The translations under genes and the position numbers were made by a program. This document shows positions 24,563-31,512 of a stretch of 56,403 nucleotides of DNA, one piece after another. The notes below the pieces were generated by a model. That model saw only the letters and a list, made by a program, of their open reading frames with translations. It was not told the origin of the DNA and did no database searches. The stretch comes from JBFELU01 sp041551965 (GTDB lineage Bacteria; Actinomycetota; Acidimicrobiia; Spongiisociales; UBA11373). Within the stretch, counting starts at the first letter, position 1. Every line of letters begins with the position of its first letter. Location: assembly GCA_041551965.1 (NCBI GenBank), contig JBFELU010000009.1, forward strand, positions 1 to 56,403, read 5' to 3'.

Positions 24563-25285
24563 ATGGTGGACCACAAACACCACCTCACACACCGGTTGGT
24601 GCGAATGCTGACACACCTGCCTTCAGCTTCGGCGCTCGCGGGCGTGTGCCTGCTCCTCTTCGGCATCCTTGCCGCGTTTGTGGTCATCTCCGAGGGATTG
24701 CTGCTCGCCGTGGATAGGGGGGTGGAAAGCTCGGTGCTCGGAATACGCAACGGTGCCCTGAATGAAACGATGGTGGCGCTCACATTCCTCGGCACCCGGT
24801 GGGTAATCGGCGCTATGACCATTGCCCTTGTGGTGTGGAGTCTGTTCACGGGCAAGGCGCGGGCCTTGATGGTCGTCATCGTCGCCGCAGTTCTCCTGAA
24901 TCCCCTAGTCGAGGTTGGGTTCAAGGAGCTCGTGGACCGCGTTCGACCCGACGCTGCCCAACTCGTGCCCGGGCGCGGGCCATCTTTCCCCAGTGGGCAC
25001 GTCCTTGCCAGCGTCGGCTTCTACGGAATGGCGCCGCTTCTCGCCTGGGAAGCGACCCGAAGCCGCGTACTGCGGCACGGCACCCTGGTCGGTTCGGTCG
25101 CGCTGATACTCACCATCGGAGCATCACGGGTCTACCTGAATGTCCACTGGGCGACCGATGTCTTGGCCGGGATGCTCCTTGGAACCGCGCTCGTGGTCGT
25201 AGCCGCGCACTCCTACGTCAGGTGGCGGCGGAGGACAGGAGTCCGGCCGGATCAACAACCGCCGATGGCTGTGGGGGCGGCGTGA
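24563..25285 (+). CDS. PAP2 family phosphatase (membrane)
   Basis: 240 residues from ATG 24563 (GGGAGG upstream). Five to six membrane helices and the three PAP2 catalytic motifs: KELVDRVRP (K-x6-RP), PSFPSGHVLAS (PSGH) and SRVYLNVHWATDV (SR-x5-H-x3-D). It should remove phosphate from lipid phosphates such as phosphatidate or undecaprenyl diphosphate at the outer membrane face. The stop overlaps the start of the downstream HAD phosphatase gene (GTGA), so the two are translationally coupled. Confidence 0.9.
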   Translation: MVDHKHHLTHRLVRMLTHLPSASALAGVCLLLFGILAAFVVISEGLLLAVDRGVESSVLGIRNGALNETMVALTFLGTRWVIGAMTIALVVWSLFTGKARALMVVIVAAVLLNPLVEVGFKELVDRVRPDAAQLVPGRGPSFPSGHVLASVGFYGMAPLLAWEATRSRVLRHGTLVGSVALILTIGASRVYLNVHWATDVLAGMLLGTALVVVAAHSYVRWRRRTGVRPDQQPPMAVGAA

Positions 25286-26205
25286 GAGGACGAAGTGGGG
25301 CCCGAGGCGGGGGAAGCCGCAACCTCTCCGGTCACCGACATCGAGCCGCGGTCCACGCGAGGCCCACCAACGACAGTGATGAGTACTGGCTACTTGTCAC
25401 CGACGTCGACGAGACCCTGCTGGGGGATCGGGCGGGCCTTCGTGACTTCGTGATGACGGTTGGCCCGGCCAAGTACCTCGATGTCGTGCTGAACTCGAGT
25501 CGCCCAATCCGGAGTCTTCATCGCACCATGAGGGAACTCCGCACCGATTGGCGTCCTCTCGGGATGATTGGTGCACTGGGCACCGAAATCGAACTTCGCG
25601 GTGAGCCGATGGACCACTGGCCTGAGCGTTTCGAGGATTTCAAACGCGGACCAATCGATGCGGTCATGGCCCGACTCGGTTGTAGGGCCCACAGCGATGA
25701 ATTCCAGACACCCCTCAAGGCGAGCTACGAAGTCCCGCCGAGTCTGCGGCCGGAGGCCCAGCGTCTCGTCCGGAACACAGGTGTGCGTTCCAAGATCGTC
25801 CTCTCGGGGCATTCCAACTTCGATGTGATCGCTGAAGGAGCGGGCAAGGCGCCCGCACTCCGAGAGGTCCAGACAAGACTCGGCTCCTCACCGGAGCGGA
25901 CTGTGGCGGCAGGCGACTCGTGCAACGACCTCGACATGCTGTCGGCGAAGGAGGCTCGGGCCATCGTTGTCGGCAACGCCACACCGCAACTCAAGGCGGC
26001 ACTGCGCGGCACGGATGCCTATTTCGCCCGGGCCAGTCATGCCGCAGGCCTTCTGGAAGGGCTCCAATCGATGGGAGCTCCTCTGAATTTTCGGGATACG
26101 ACTGTGGCGCTGCCCATCGCCCTGCGATCAACTGGCCCACGTGCCTCCCATGAAAGCCAGGCCTACTCCGGAGAGGAGGATGATCCAGTCGCATGGTCCA
26201 TGTGA
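25282..26205 (+). CDS. HAD-family sugar-phosphate phosphatase (sucrose-phosphate phosphatase-like)
   Basis: About 307 residues from GTG 25282, with a 40-residue low-complexity basic N terminus. HAD motifs are intact: I TDVDETLLGD (D-x-D-x-T), II NSSRP, III region SKIVLSGHSNFDVIAEGAGK, IV AAGDSCNDLDML. The cap-type layout and the GALGTEI element are of the sucrose-6-phosphate phosphatase group, which also has mannosyl- or glucosyl-3-phosphoglycerate phosphatases for compatible solutes. No matching synthase is nearby. It overlaps the PAP2 stop by 4 bp; the 3' end overlaps the next gene by 13 bp. Confidence 0.75.
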   Translation: MRGRSGARGGGSRNLSGHRHRAAVHARPTNDSDEYWLLVTDVDETLLGDRAGLRDFVMTVGPAKYLDVVLNSSRPIRSLHRTMRELRTDWRPLGMIGALGTEIELRGEPMDHWPERFEDFKRGPIDAVMARLGCRAHSDEFQTPLKASYEVPPSLRPEAQRLVRNTGVRSKIVLSGHSNFDVIAEGAGKAPALREVQTRLGSSPERTVAAGDSCNDLDMLSAKEARAIVVGNATPQLKAALRGTDAYFARASHAAGLLEGLQSMGAPLNFRDTTVALPIALRSTGPRASHESQAYSGEEDDPVAWSM

Positions 26206-26489
26206 CGACGGCTGCTGTTCGATTCCTCGAGAGGAAGCGTGGAGAACGCCAAATCCCACAATCGCACGGTGTTCGCATCTATGGCAGAACTGGATCGGGG
26301 AGCCATCCACCACAATTGGCGATGACCTTCGCGTCCGACCCGGAGGAAGACGACGTAGAACTCAAGCAGGCCGGAGCCCGGTTCTTCATCGCCCCGGAGA
26401 TTCACCAATCGGTGCAAGGTCTCGTCATCGACATCAGCGCACGCCAAGACCACAAGCTGAGACTCCGCAGACATCGAACGGCGCCCTGA
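26193..26489 (+). CDS. IscA/HesB-like protein without the cysteines
   Basis: 98 residues in the HesB/IscA layout: VTTAAVRFLERKR at the start, VRIYGRTGSGSHPPQLAMTF, then AGARFFIAPEIHQSVQGLVIDI. The three Fe-S ligand cysteines of IscA are all missing, as in a subgroup of actinobacterial homologues, so cluster binding is unlikely; the fold may be used for another binding job. ATG 26193 overlaps the end of the HAD gene by 13 bp. Confidence 0.6.
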   Translation: MVHVTTAAVRFLERKRGERQIPQSHGVRIYGRTGSGSHPPQLAMTFASDPEEDDVELKQAGARFFIAPEIHQSVQGLVIDISARQDHKLRLRRHRTAP

Positions 26490-26496
26490 GTCGCTG

Positions 26497-26772
26497 GTGT
26501 CGAGAAGATTCCCGAGAACCCTTGAGCTGCTGCCGATTGCCGTATCGCTGGTAGCCGGCTACTTCTATCAAAGAAGTGTCGACTCCCCCGAAGAAGCCGT
26601 GCGGCTGTTCTTCCGTGGTTCACCCACGGCAATGGTCAATGGTGACGACCCGTGGGACAACCCCGATGCACCCATCGGCTTCGGCTGTTGTGCCCATCGA
26701 ACCGAATCGGGATTCCCGGGTCCGCCATCCAATGCGCAACTCCGAGCGGCCGTCGAGCGCGCAGTCGACTGA
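26497..26772 (+). CDS. Hypothetical small protein
   Basis: 91 codons from GTG 26497. The start is a membrane-like stretch LELLPIAVSLVAGYFYQ, close to LEVLALALTLVAGYLYL of the small protein at 26938, then a polar part with PEEAVRLFFRGSP. The remainder is Pro/Gly-rich without pattern and may not be natural protein. The two related N-terminal stretches suggest a decayed duplicate. Confidence 0.4.
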   Translation: MSRRFPRTLELLPIAVSLVAGYFYQRSVDSPEEAVRLFFRGSPTAMVNGDDPWDNPDAPIGFGCCAHRTESGFPGPPSNAQLRAAVERAVD

Positions 26773-26826
26773 ACTCCCTCAGCGTTGGAGCGTGAAACGC
26801 ATCGGAGCTGTCAGGGCGGCATACTG

Positions 26827-26873
26827 CTGACAGGGGTCCCGAGGCTCGGCCGACCTCGCCCGCACTGGGGTAG
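26827..26873 (+). repeat. Dispersed repeat, copy E (parts in other order)
   Basis: TGACAGGGGTCCCGAGGC (second half) is followed by GACCTCGCCCGCACTGGGGT (first half). The order is that of the junction between two adjoining repeat units. It starts 55 nt after the frame ending at 26772. Confidence 0.6.
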
Positions 26874-26937
26874 CACGGAATAGGTGCACCATTTGGCATC
26901 CTCGTACGCTGAGGTCCTGATCAGGCCGGAGGTGGTC

Positions 26938-27126
26938 GTGACAAGGATTGGCCGGAGTGTTCTCGAGGTATTGGCGCTGGCGTTGACACTGGTGGCTGGC
27001 TATCTCTACCTCGACGAGCTTGGGCGGCTCTGGCTGTTCTGGATTCTCGCTGCGGTCGTGGTGGTCGTTGTTGTTGGTTGGCATGGTCGACGACGAATCC
27101 GCGGTCTCCTGCGGCGGCTTCGGTAG
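26938..27126 (+). CDS. Small membrane protein (62 aa)
   Basis: GTG 26938 with GGAGG upstream. Two membrane helices (SVLEVLALALTLVAGYLYL, LWLFWILAAVVVVVVVGW) and an Arg-rich cytoplasmic tail (RRRIRGLLRRLR). Simple two-helix micro-protein; no family recognised. Repeat copy F starts 36 nt downstream. Confidence 0.6.
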   Translation: MTRIGRSVLEVLALALTLVAGYLYLDELGRLWLFWILAAVVVVVVVGWHGRRRIRGLLRRLR

Positions 27127-27161
27127 GGCCGGTCATCACGGTCGCACGTGGCACGTTCAGG

Positions 27162-27194
27162 CTGGGGTGGCGACTCTCAAGTACACACCCTCCG
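27162..27194 (+). repeat. Dispersed repeat, copy F (first half)
   Basis: GCTGGGGTGGCGACTCTCAA, GTACACACCCTCC: only the first half of the consensus. It starts 36 nt after the small membrane protein gene. Confidence 0.65.
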
Positions 27195-27273
27195 CAAAGC
27201 CTGCGAATCAGCAGTGGCTGAAGTCCACGGCCCGGGATCAGTCGCATGAGCTGACGGGGCTCATGGCATTGGG

Positions 27274-27735
27274 TCATTCCTCCGATTCGAGGCACTCCAG
27301 GATGCCGTAGTCACCGAACAGGCGGTCTGATTCGCTGACAAGCCGCTCGCCCTCCGCCAAGAGCTCAGTGGCCCTCTCGTCGTCGCCCGCTGCCACTGCA
27401 TCGGTGAACTCCTCACCCCAGTCGATCGTCGCTTGGGCGGCATCGAGGATCTGCTCGACACGGCCCTCCTCGCCGTCAGGGGGCACCAGAGCACGTAACC
27501 GGGCGAGCGCCGTGCGATGAATCTCGGTGACTCGTGGGCCCGCCTCACCCATCTCTTCAGGGGTCTGAGGTTCAGGTATCAGGTCCAGTTCCTCGAACAT
27601 CTCCGCACAGATCACGTTGGCGGATGCGATCCACTCCGCCTTCGTGGGCGCCTCGGACTCATCACCCTCGTCGCCGCCACATCCCGCAACCAATGTCACC
27701 AGCATCACAAGGATCGAAACACTCCTCTTGGGCAT
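27274..27735 (-). CDS. Helical lipoprotein of unknown function
   Basis: 153 residues from ATG 27735 (GAGG eight bases upstream; a GTG at 27744 would add three). Signal peptide with lipobox LVAGC, then an acidic, helical mature part: WIASANVICAEMFEELDLIP, RVTEIHRTALARLRALVPPD, and YGILECLESEE. Two cysteines (in VICAEM and ILECL) could form a disulfide. This layout, SANVIC near the N terminus and a final C near the end, recurs in small actinobacterial lipoproteins. No function known. Confidence 0.75.
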   Translation of the reverse strand: MPKRSVSILVMLVTLVAGCGGDEGDESEAPTKAEWIASANVICAEMFEELDLIPEPQTPEEMGEAGPRVTEIHRTALARLRALVPPDGEEGRVEQILDAAQATIDWGEEFTDAVAAGDDERATELLAEGERLVSESDRLFGDYGILECLESEE

Positions 27736-27792
27736 CTTGGCCACCTCACAGGCTCCAATCCGGATCCGTCGACCACACTTCCTCGTCAGCCG

Positions 27793-28215
27793 CTACTCCC
27801 GATCAGCGCGGCGCCGTGCCGCATAGGCCCACCCGAAGGAGCCGACGGCACCGACCAGCGACACGTAGAACAACACGCCGAACGCGATCCCCGCAGCCGT
27901 CTCCTTCTCACGAGGTCCGTACTCCTCCTCGAGTTCGGCGTCCAATGCATCGGCCCACCCCCAGGCTTCATCCTCGGTGGGCCTGCACTCCGTGAAGCTG
28001 CTGCCGTCCGGGTGCTCGTAGGTGAGACACCAGCCATCCGAGCCACTCTCCACGTCGGTGACCCCCCACGCCGCCTGCTTGGCGATCCCGAACATGGACA
28101 CGACGCACAGCCCCAGGAGGATGGCCCCGGTGCGCGCCGGACGACGCATCCACCGCAACGAAGAAAGGGCGACGAACACCGCCGCCGCGAGGATCCCCCA
28201 CACAACCCAGACCAC
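27793..28215 (-). CDS. Membrane protein with extracytoplasmic loop
   Basis: 140 residues. Helices at the N terminus (VWVVWGILAAAVFVALSSL), next (AILLGLCVVSMFGIAKQ) and near the C terminus (AAGIAFGVLFYVSLVGAVGS), with a central loop of about 60 residues containing WCLTYEHPDGSSFTECRP, whose two Cys could form a disulfide outside the cell. It ends in a short basic tail. Encoded 58 bp before the helical lipoprotein gene on the same strand. No family recognised. Confidence 0.65.
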   Translation of the reverse strand: MVWVVWGILAAAVFVALSSLRWMRRPARTGAILLGLCVVSMFGIAKQAAWGVTDVESGSDGWCLTYEHPDGSSFTECRPTEDEAWGWADALDAELEEEYGPREKETAAGIAFGVLFYVSLVGAVGSFGWAYAARRRADRE

Positions 28216-28361
28216 AGGCCCCTCCTCCCCAGAACGAGCCCGTCTCTCCGATCAGCGTACCGACTTCGCGCCGCCCGAATCATCGGAATCCACCCTCGAT
28301 TTCGGTCAGCGGCAGGTACCGACCGGCGCCCCCGGTTCCGGCCGATTGAAATCCGATCGAG

Positions 28362-28595
28362 ATGCTCGGGCTTCTTGTGGTGGCGGTTGGGACCGTGTTC
28401 CTTGGTGTGTCGTTGTGGCGGGAAGAGGACCGCCGAACCCTCGGCTTGTTGGTCGGGGCGGTGGGACCGGCGAGTCTCATTCTCGGCACCGCAGCCACGG
28501 GCCACTTCCCCAGCGGCCCTGCCCTACTCGTGATGGTGGCGGCAATCGCCGTTTCGGTCCTCGGGTTATGGAGTACGTCTGAATACTCCAACTGA
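28362..28595 (+). CDS. Small membrane protein (77 aa)
   Basis: Three hydrophobic segments (MLGLLVVAVGTVFLGVSLW, LGLLVGAVGPASLILG, ALLVMVAAIAVSVLGLW) joined by short loops. ATG 28362 without a strong ribosome binding site. Unknown family; probably real because the hydrophobic periodicity is clean. Confidence 0.5.
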   Translation: MLGLLVVAVGTVFLGVSLWREEDRRTLGLLVGAVGPASLILGTAATGHFPSGPALLVMVAAIAVSVLGLWSTSEYSN

Positions 28596-28998
28596 CGACA
28601 ACCACCCCTGGGGTGCTGTCGACAAAGGTCACCCCTACCAGTGGATCGTCGGTTCGGCCTAGGCAACCGGTCGTCTCTGTCGCAAGGTCCCACTCCTGGG
28701 GTAGGTGATGGGTTCTGAGGGACTCCCGTACCCGTGTCGGAGAGTCTTCTCAGGACCCAGGGTGGCGCACCAAGAGGGACGTCGGAACCTTCCACGCAGA
28801 GGCGTCGAAGCATCTAGCCAACCGGCGCCCGTTTCGTACCGGTGAGGTCTCCCGGCGGCGGTCGAGTACCATCTGTGCTGTCCGAGTGAACCCTCGGCCC
28901 TCGTTTCCTCCTCTCGCTCCGCCTCGACGCCCGGCGGACATCACGATCGGGGAACCGATCCCGGCGCGTCGAACTGCACACGACTCAGGAGATCGACC
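28596..28998 (+). promoter_or_regulatory. Long gap upstream of the csp gene
   Basis: 403 bases without a gene I can support. It holds two CTGGGGT pieces (28605-28613 and 28693-28701) that resemble the dispersed repeat, a partial inverted repeat GACTCC/GGAGAGTC (about 28723-28747) and, at the end, CAGGAGA serving as ribosome binding site for csp. Part of it is probably the csp leader; no promoter could be fixed. Confidence 0.35.
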
Positions 28999-29196
28999 AT
29001 GCCAGCAACTGGAAAAGTCAAGTCCTTCAACCTAGACAGGGGCCTTGGATTCATCACGTCACCTGACGGCAACGACGTGTTCGTTCACGTGTCCAACATC
29101 GCGGGTGGCAACGCGCTCACGGAAGGCCAATCGGTCACCTACGAGACCGAACCAGGACGCAAAGGCCCCGGAGCGGTCAACGTCGAGGCGGTCTAG
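28999..29196 (+). CDS. csp: CspA-family cold shock protein
   Basis: 65 residues, one cold-shock domain. RNA-binding motifs are recognisable: GKVKSFNLDRGLGFI (usual K-G-F/Y-G-F-I) and DVFVHVSNI (V-F-V-H). The first is unusual: Trp is Phe (KSFN) and the normal KGYGFI is replaced by RGLGFI. The protein should melt RNA or bind single strands. ATG with AGGAGA upstream. Its stop abuts the next gene. Confidence 0.93.
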   Translation: MPATGKVKSFNLDRGLGFITSPDGNDVFVHVSNIAGGNALTEGQSVTYETEPGRKGPGAVNVEAV

Positions 29197-29454
29197 GTGG
29201 CACAACGCGGACGGGAAGGCATGGCGAAGCGCGCCCGAGAGCAGGCCCGCAAGACGAAACAGGACGCCAAGCGTGAACGGCGCCACTCCGCTTCTCCCGC
29301 TGAGGTCAACCCGGAGGATGCTCCAGACGAAGACGCCCTCATGGAGGAGTTCCGACTGCTGAGCGAGAGCCATGCCGCCGGTCACATCGCCCAGGCCTTC
29401 TATGACCAGGAGCGGCTGCGGATCTTCGGCGAACTCGGTCTCGAAACCGAATAG
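29197..29454 (+). CDS. Basic N-terminal helical protein (85 aa) coupled to csp
   Basis: GTG 29197 follows the csp stop with no gap; ATG 29221 with GGGAAGG is the alternative start. The first 30 residues are strongly basic (MAKRAREQARKTKQDAKRER), the rest acidic and helical (DEDALMEEFRLLSESHAAGH, AQAFYDQERLRIFGELGLE). Similar basic-acid small proteins occur beside csp genes in actinobacteria; a ribosome or RNA link is plausible, not shown. Confidence 0.65.
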   Translation: MAQRGREGMAKRAREQARKTKQDAKRERRHSASPAEVNPEDAPDEDALMEEFRLLSESHAAGHIAQAFYDQERLRIFGELGLETE

Positions 29455-29501
29455 GCCGATCCGGAGCGCGAGGAGCCGGCGAGGGGGTGATGTCACCGAT
29501 C

Positions 29502-29536
29502 CATGGGGTGGCGATTCCTAGGCACACACCTCCTCA
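29502..29536 (+). repeat. Dispersed repeat, copy G (first half)
   Basis: ATGGGGTGGCGATTCCTAGG then CACACACCTCC, starting 48 nt after the gene that follows csp. Only the first half of the consensus. Confidence 0.6.
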
Positions 29537-29583
29537 TGGAGCGATACCGACCGGGATCATCCGGGATGCAACCGTCGGTGGGG

Positions 29584-30168
29584 CTACCTCTCGATGGTCT
29601 GCACGAAGGCCTCGATGACTGCATCGAGGTCCCCTTGAGTGAAGGCGTTGAAGAAGAACAGGTAATCACCTTCGGCGTCCCCACAAGCCAGCATGTACTC
29701 GATCCACTCGTCCGAGGCGTCGCCGACCGTGTTGGCCACCTCGATCCAGACCACCTCACCATTCAGATCGCTGTCGACGATGCTCAACTCCCCGGTCCCC
29801 ACCATGAAGGTGAGAAACCCCACAGGGGACAGTTCCTCATCGTCGACCATCCGATGGCTGCCGTCCTGGTTCCAGAGACTCAGACCATTGTCACCGTCCC
29901 CGCCGTACTGAACGAGATGCTCGCCACCCGACCCACCGGCCCGCCGGAAACCGGCGACCTCTGTGGGCATCGCCTCGTATGCAGCCGCAATCTCAGCATC
30001 GGTCTTCGGTAGATCAAGCGTCGAGAGACCCCAGTCATCGGTGGAAGCCTCGCCCGCCCCGCCACAACCAGCAGCCAGGGACAGGGAGAGCACAAGGCCA
30101 AAGAGGAGGCCTACCCGTCCAATGTGACCGGTCACTGCCCGGCACCGTCTAGTTGGATAGCTGCCCAT
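29584..30168 (-). CDS. Hypothetical lipoprotein
   Basis: 194 residues from ATG 30168 (GGGGAGG six bases upstream). Basic start, membrane signal and lipobox (LSLSLAAGC), then an acidic secreted domain: LPKTDAEIAAAYEAMPTEVA, HLVQYGGDGDNGLSLWN, LTFMVGTGELSIVDSDLNG, GDYLFFFNAFTQGDLDAVIE. The alternating strand pattern suggests a small alpha/beta domain. No family recognised. An upstream ATG at 30210 lacks a ribosome binding site. Confidence 0.72.
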   Translation of the reverse strand: MGSYPTRRCRAVTGHIGRVGLLFGLVLSLSLAAGCGGAGEASTDDWGLSTLDLPKTDAEIAAAYEAMPTEVAGFRRAGGSGGEHLVQYGGDGDNGLSLWNQDGSHRMVDDEELSPVGFLTFMVGTGELSIVDSDLNGEVVWIEVANTVGDASDEWIEYMLACGDAEGDYLFFFNAFTQGDLDAVIEAFVQTIER

Positions 30169-30214
30169 GTCGTGCCTCCCCTGACAGCACCCCTGCCGCT
30201 CAGGGTACAACCAA

Positions 30215-30257
30215 GCGGGTCGTCGCAGCCTGCGGGTCGTCGCAGCCTGCGGGTCGT
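30215..30257. repeat. Tandem repeat, 17-bp unit
   Basis: GCGGGTCGTCGCAGCCT occurs twice in a row (30215-30231, 30232-30248) and then nine bases of a third copy. It lies upstream of the lipoprotein gene. Confidence 0.85.
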
Positions 30258-30309
30258 CTTCACCAGCTCCCCACTGGGGGAGAGCAACACACCCTGGGGT
30301 GGCGTGCCC

Positions 30310-31512
30310 TCACTCGATCAGACGCCCGCCCTTCACCACCTGCCACGTCAAAGCCGTCCCCGGCCGGTAGGTGAGGTGCAGGTGTGACGGGGCATCGAGC
30401 AACACGAGATCGCCGGCGGTTCCTTCGCCAAGCCACCCACGATCGGGCATCTCCAACGCCAAAGCCCCGCCCCGGGTCGCCGCCCAGGTCGCCTCCTCGG
30501 GAGTGAGCCCGATCTCCAGGGCGCCGAGCGCAACCACCAGGGGCATGCTCTCGACGAACGAGCTACCCGGGTTGCAGTCGGTCGCCAGCGCCACCGTCAC
30601 CCCGACGTCCCACAGCATCCGGGCCGGGGGATGGGGCGTTCGCATCGACAACGACGCTCCCGGCAGCAGCACGGCCACGGTGCCGGAATCTCGCAACCCG
30701 ACGGCGTCCTCTTCGGTGGCGTGATCGAGATGATCGGCACTCGCCGCACCGACCTCGGCGGCCAGGCGAGCGGCCCCGGTGTGCGCCAATTGCTCGGCGT
30801 GCACTCTCGCTCCGAGCCCGTGTGTGGCGGCCGCTGCCAACAGCCGGCGCGACTCGTCGACGGTGAACGCCCCCTCGTCGCAGAACACGTCGCAGTAGCG
30901 GGCGAGCGGCGCACACGCAGGCAGCATCTCCTCGATTACCAGGTCCACGTACTCGGCCCGGTCCACGCCGCGGGCCACGACGTGAGCCCCCAGAAAGGTG
31001 GGCACGACGTCGAGAGGGGTCTCCTCCCCCACGGCCAGAGCGGCCTCCAGCATGCGCCGCTCGGTCTCGGTGTCGAGCCCGTAGCCCGACTTGATCTCCG
31101 CCGTCGTGGTCCCCTGCCGCAGCATCCGGAGCGCCAAAGCGCTCGCCGATGCCACCAGTTCCTCCATCCCCGCCGCCCGGGTCGCCTCGACGGTGGCATG
31201 GATACCCCCGCCGGTTGCCAGGATGTCGGCATAGGACTCGCCCCTGAGCCTCCTGGCGAACTCGTCGGCTCGGTCCCCGGCAAAGACCATATGGGTATGG
31301 GCATCGACGAAGCCGGGGATGGCCGCCCGCCCCCCGGCATCGAGGGTCTCCCGGTTCCGGAACCGGTCGGGCAGCTCCGCCTCGGGTCCCACCCAGGCCA
31401 CGGCACTCGTCTCGATGACGACCGCCGCATCCCGGATCACGCCGACCAGATCGGAGGATCCGGGTCGGTTGGTGACCAGCTCCCCGATCCCGGTGACCAG
31501 CAGGTCGTTCAC
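30310..31512 (-). CDS. hutI: Imidazolonepropionase
   Basis: 400 residues, amidohydrolase TIM barrel. Signature pieces: PGFVDAHTHMVFAGDRADEF split over the metal site (H-x-H), EIKSGYGLDTETE, RVHAEQLAHTGAARLA (metal His and substrate residues) and ATDCNPGSSFVE (catalytic Asp). It hydrolyses 4-imidazolone-5-propanoate to N-formimino-L-glutamate, third step of histidine breakdown, with a Zn or Fe ion. GTG start at 31512 overlaps the hutU stop (GTGA). No hutG or hutF follows in the window. Confidence 0.96.
   Translation of the reverse strand: MNDLLVTGIGELVTNRPGSSDLVGVIRDAAVVIETSAVAWVGPEAELPDRFRNRETLDAGGRAAIPGFVDAHTHMVFAGDRADEFARRLRGESYADILATGGGIHATVEATRAAGMEELVASASALALRMLRQGTTTAEIKSGYGLDTETERRMLEAALAVGEETPLDVVPTFLGAHVVARGVDRAEYVDLVIEEMLPACAPLARYCDVFCDEGAFTVDESRRLLAAAATHGLGARVHAEQLAHTGAARLAAEVGAASADHLDHATEEDAVGLRDSGTVAVLLPGASLSMRTPHPPARMLWDVGVTVALATDCNPGSSFVESMPLVVALGALEIGLTPEEATWAATRGGALALEMPDRGWLGEGTAGDLVLLDAPSHLHLTYRPGTALTWQVVKGGRLIE

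Noticed and set aside
24799..25281. N-terminal extension of the HAD phosphatase
   Set aside because: It overlaps the PAP2 gene in another frame; GTG 25282 gives the natural coupled start.
16031..29536. Integron cassette array
   Set aside because: Repeats follow plus-strand genes, but no integrase, no attC-like inverted core sites and several minus-strand genes between them.
30215..30257. CRISPR-like short array
   Set aside because: Only 2.5 direct copies of 17 bp with no spacers; it is a simple tandem repeat.
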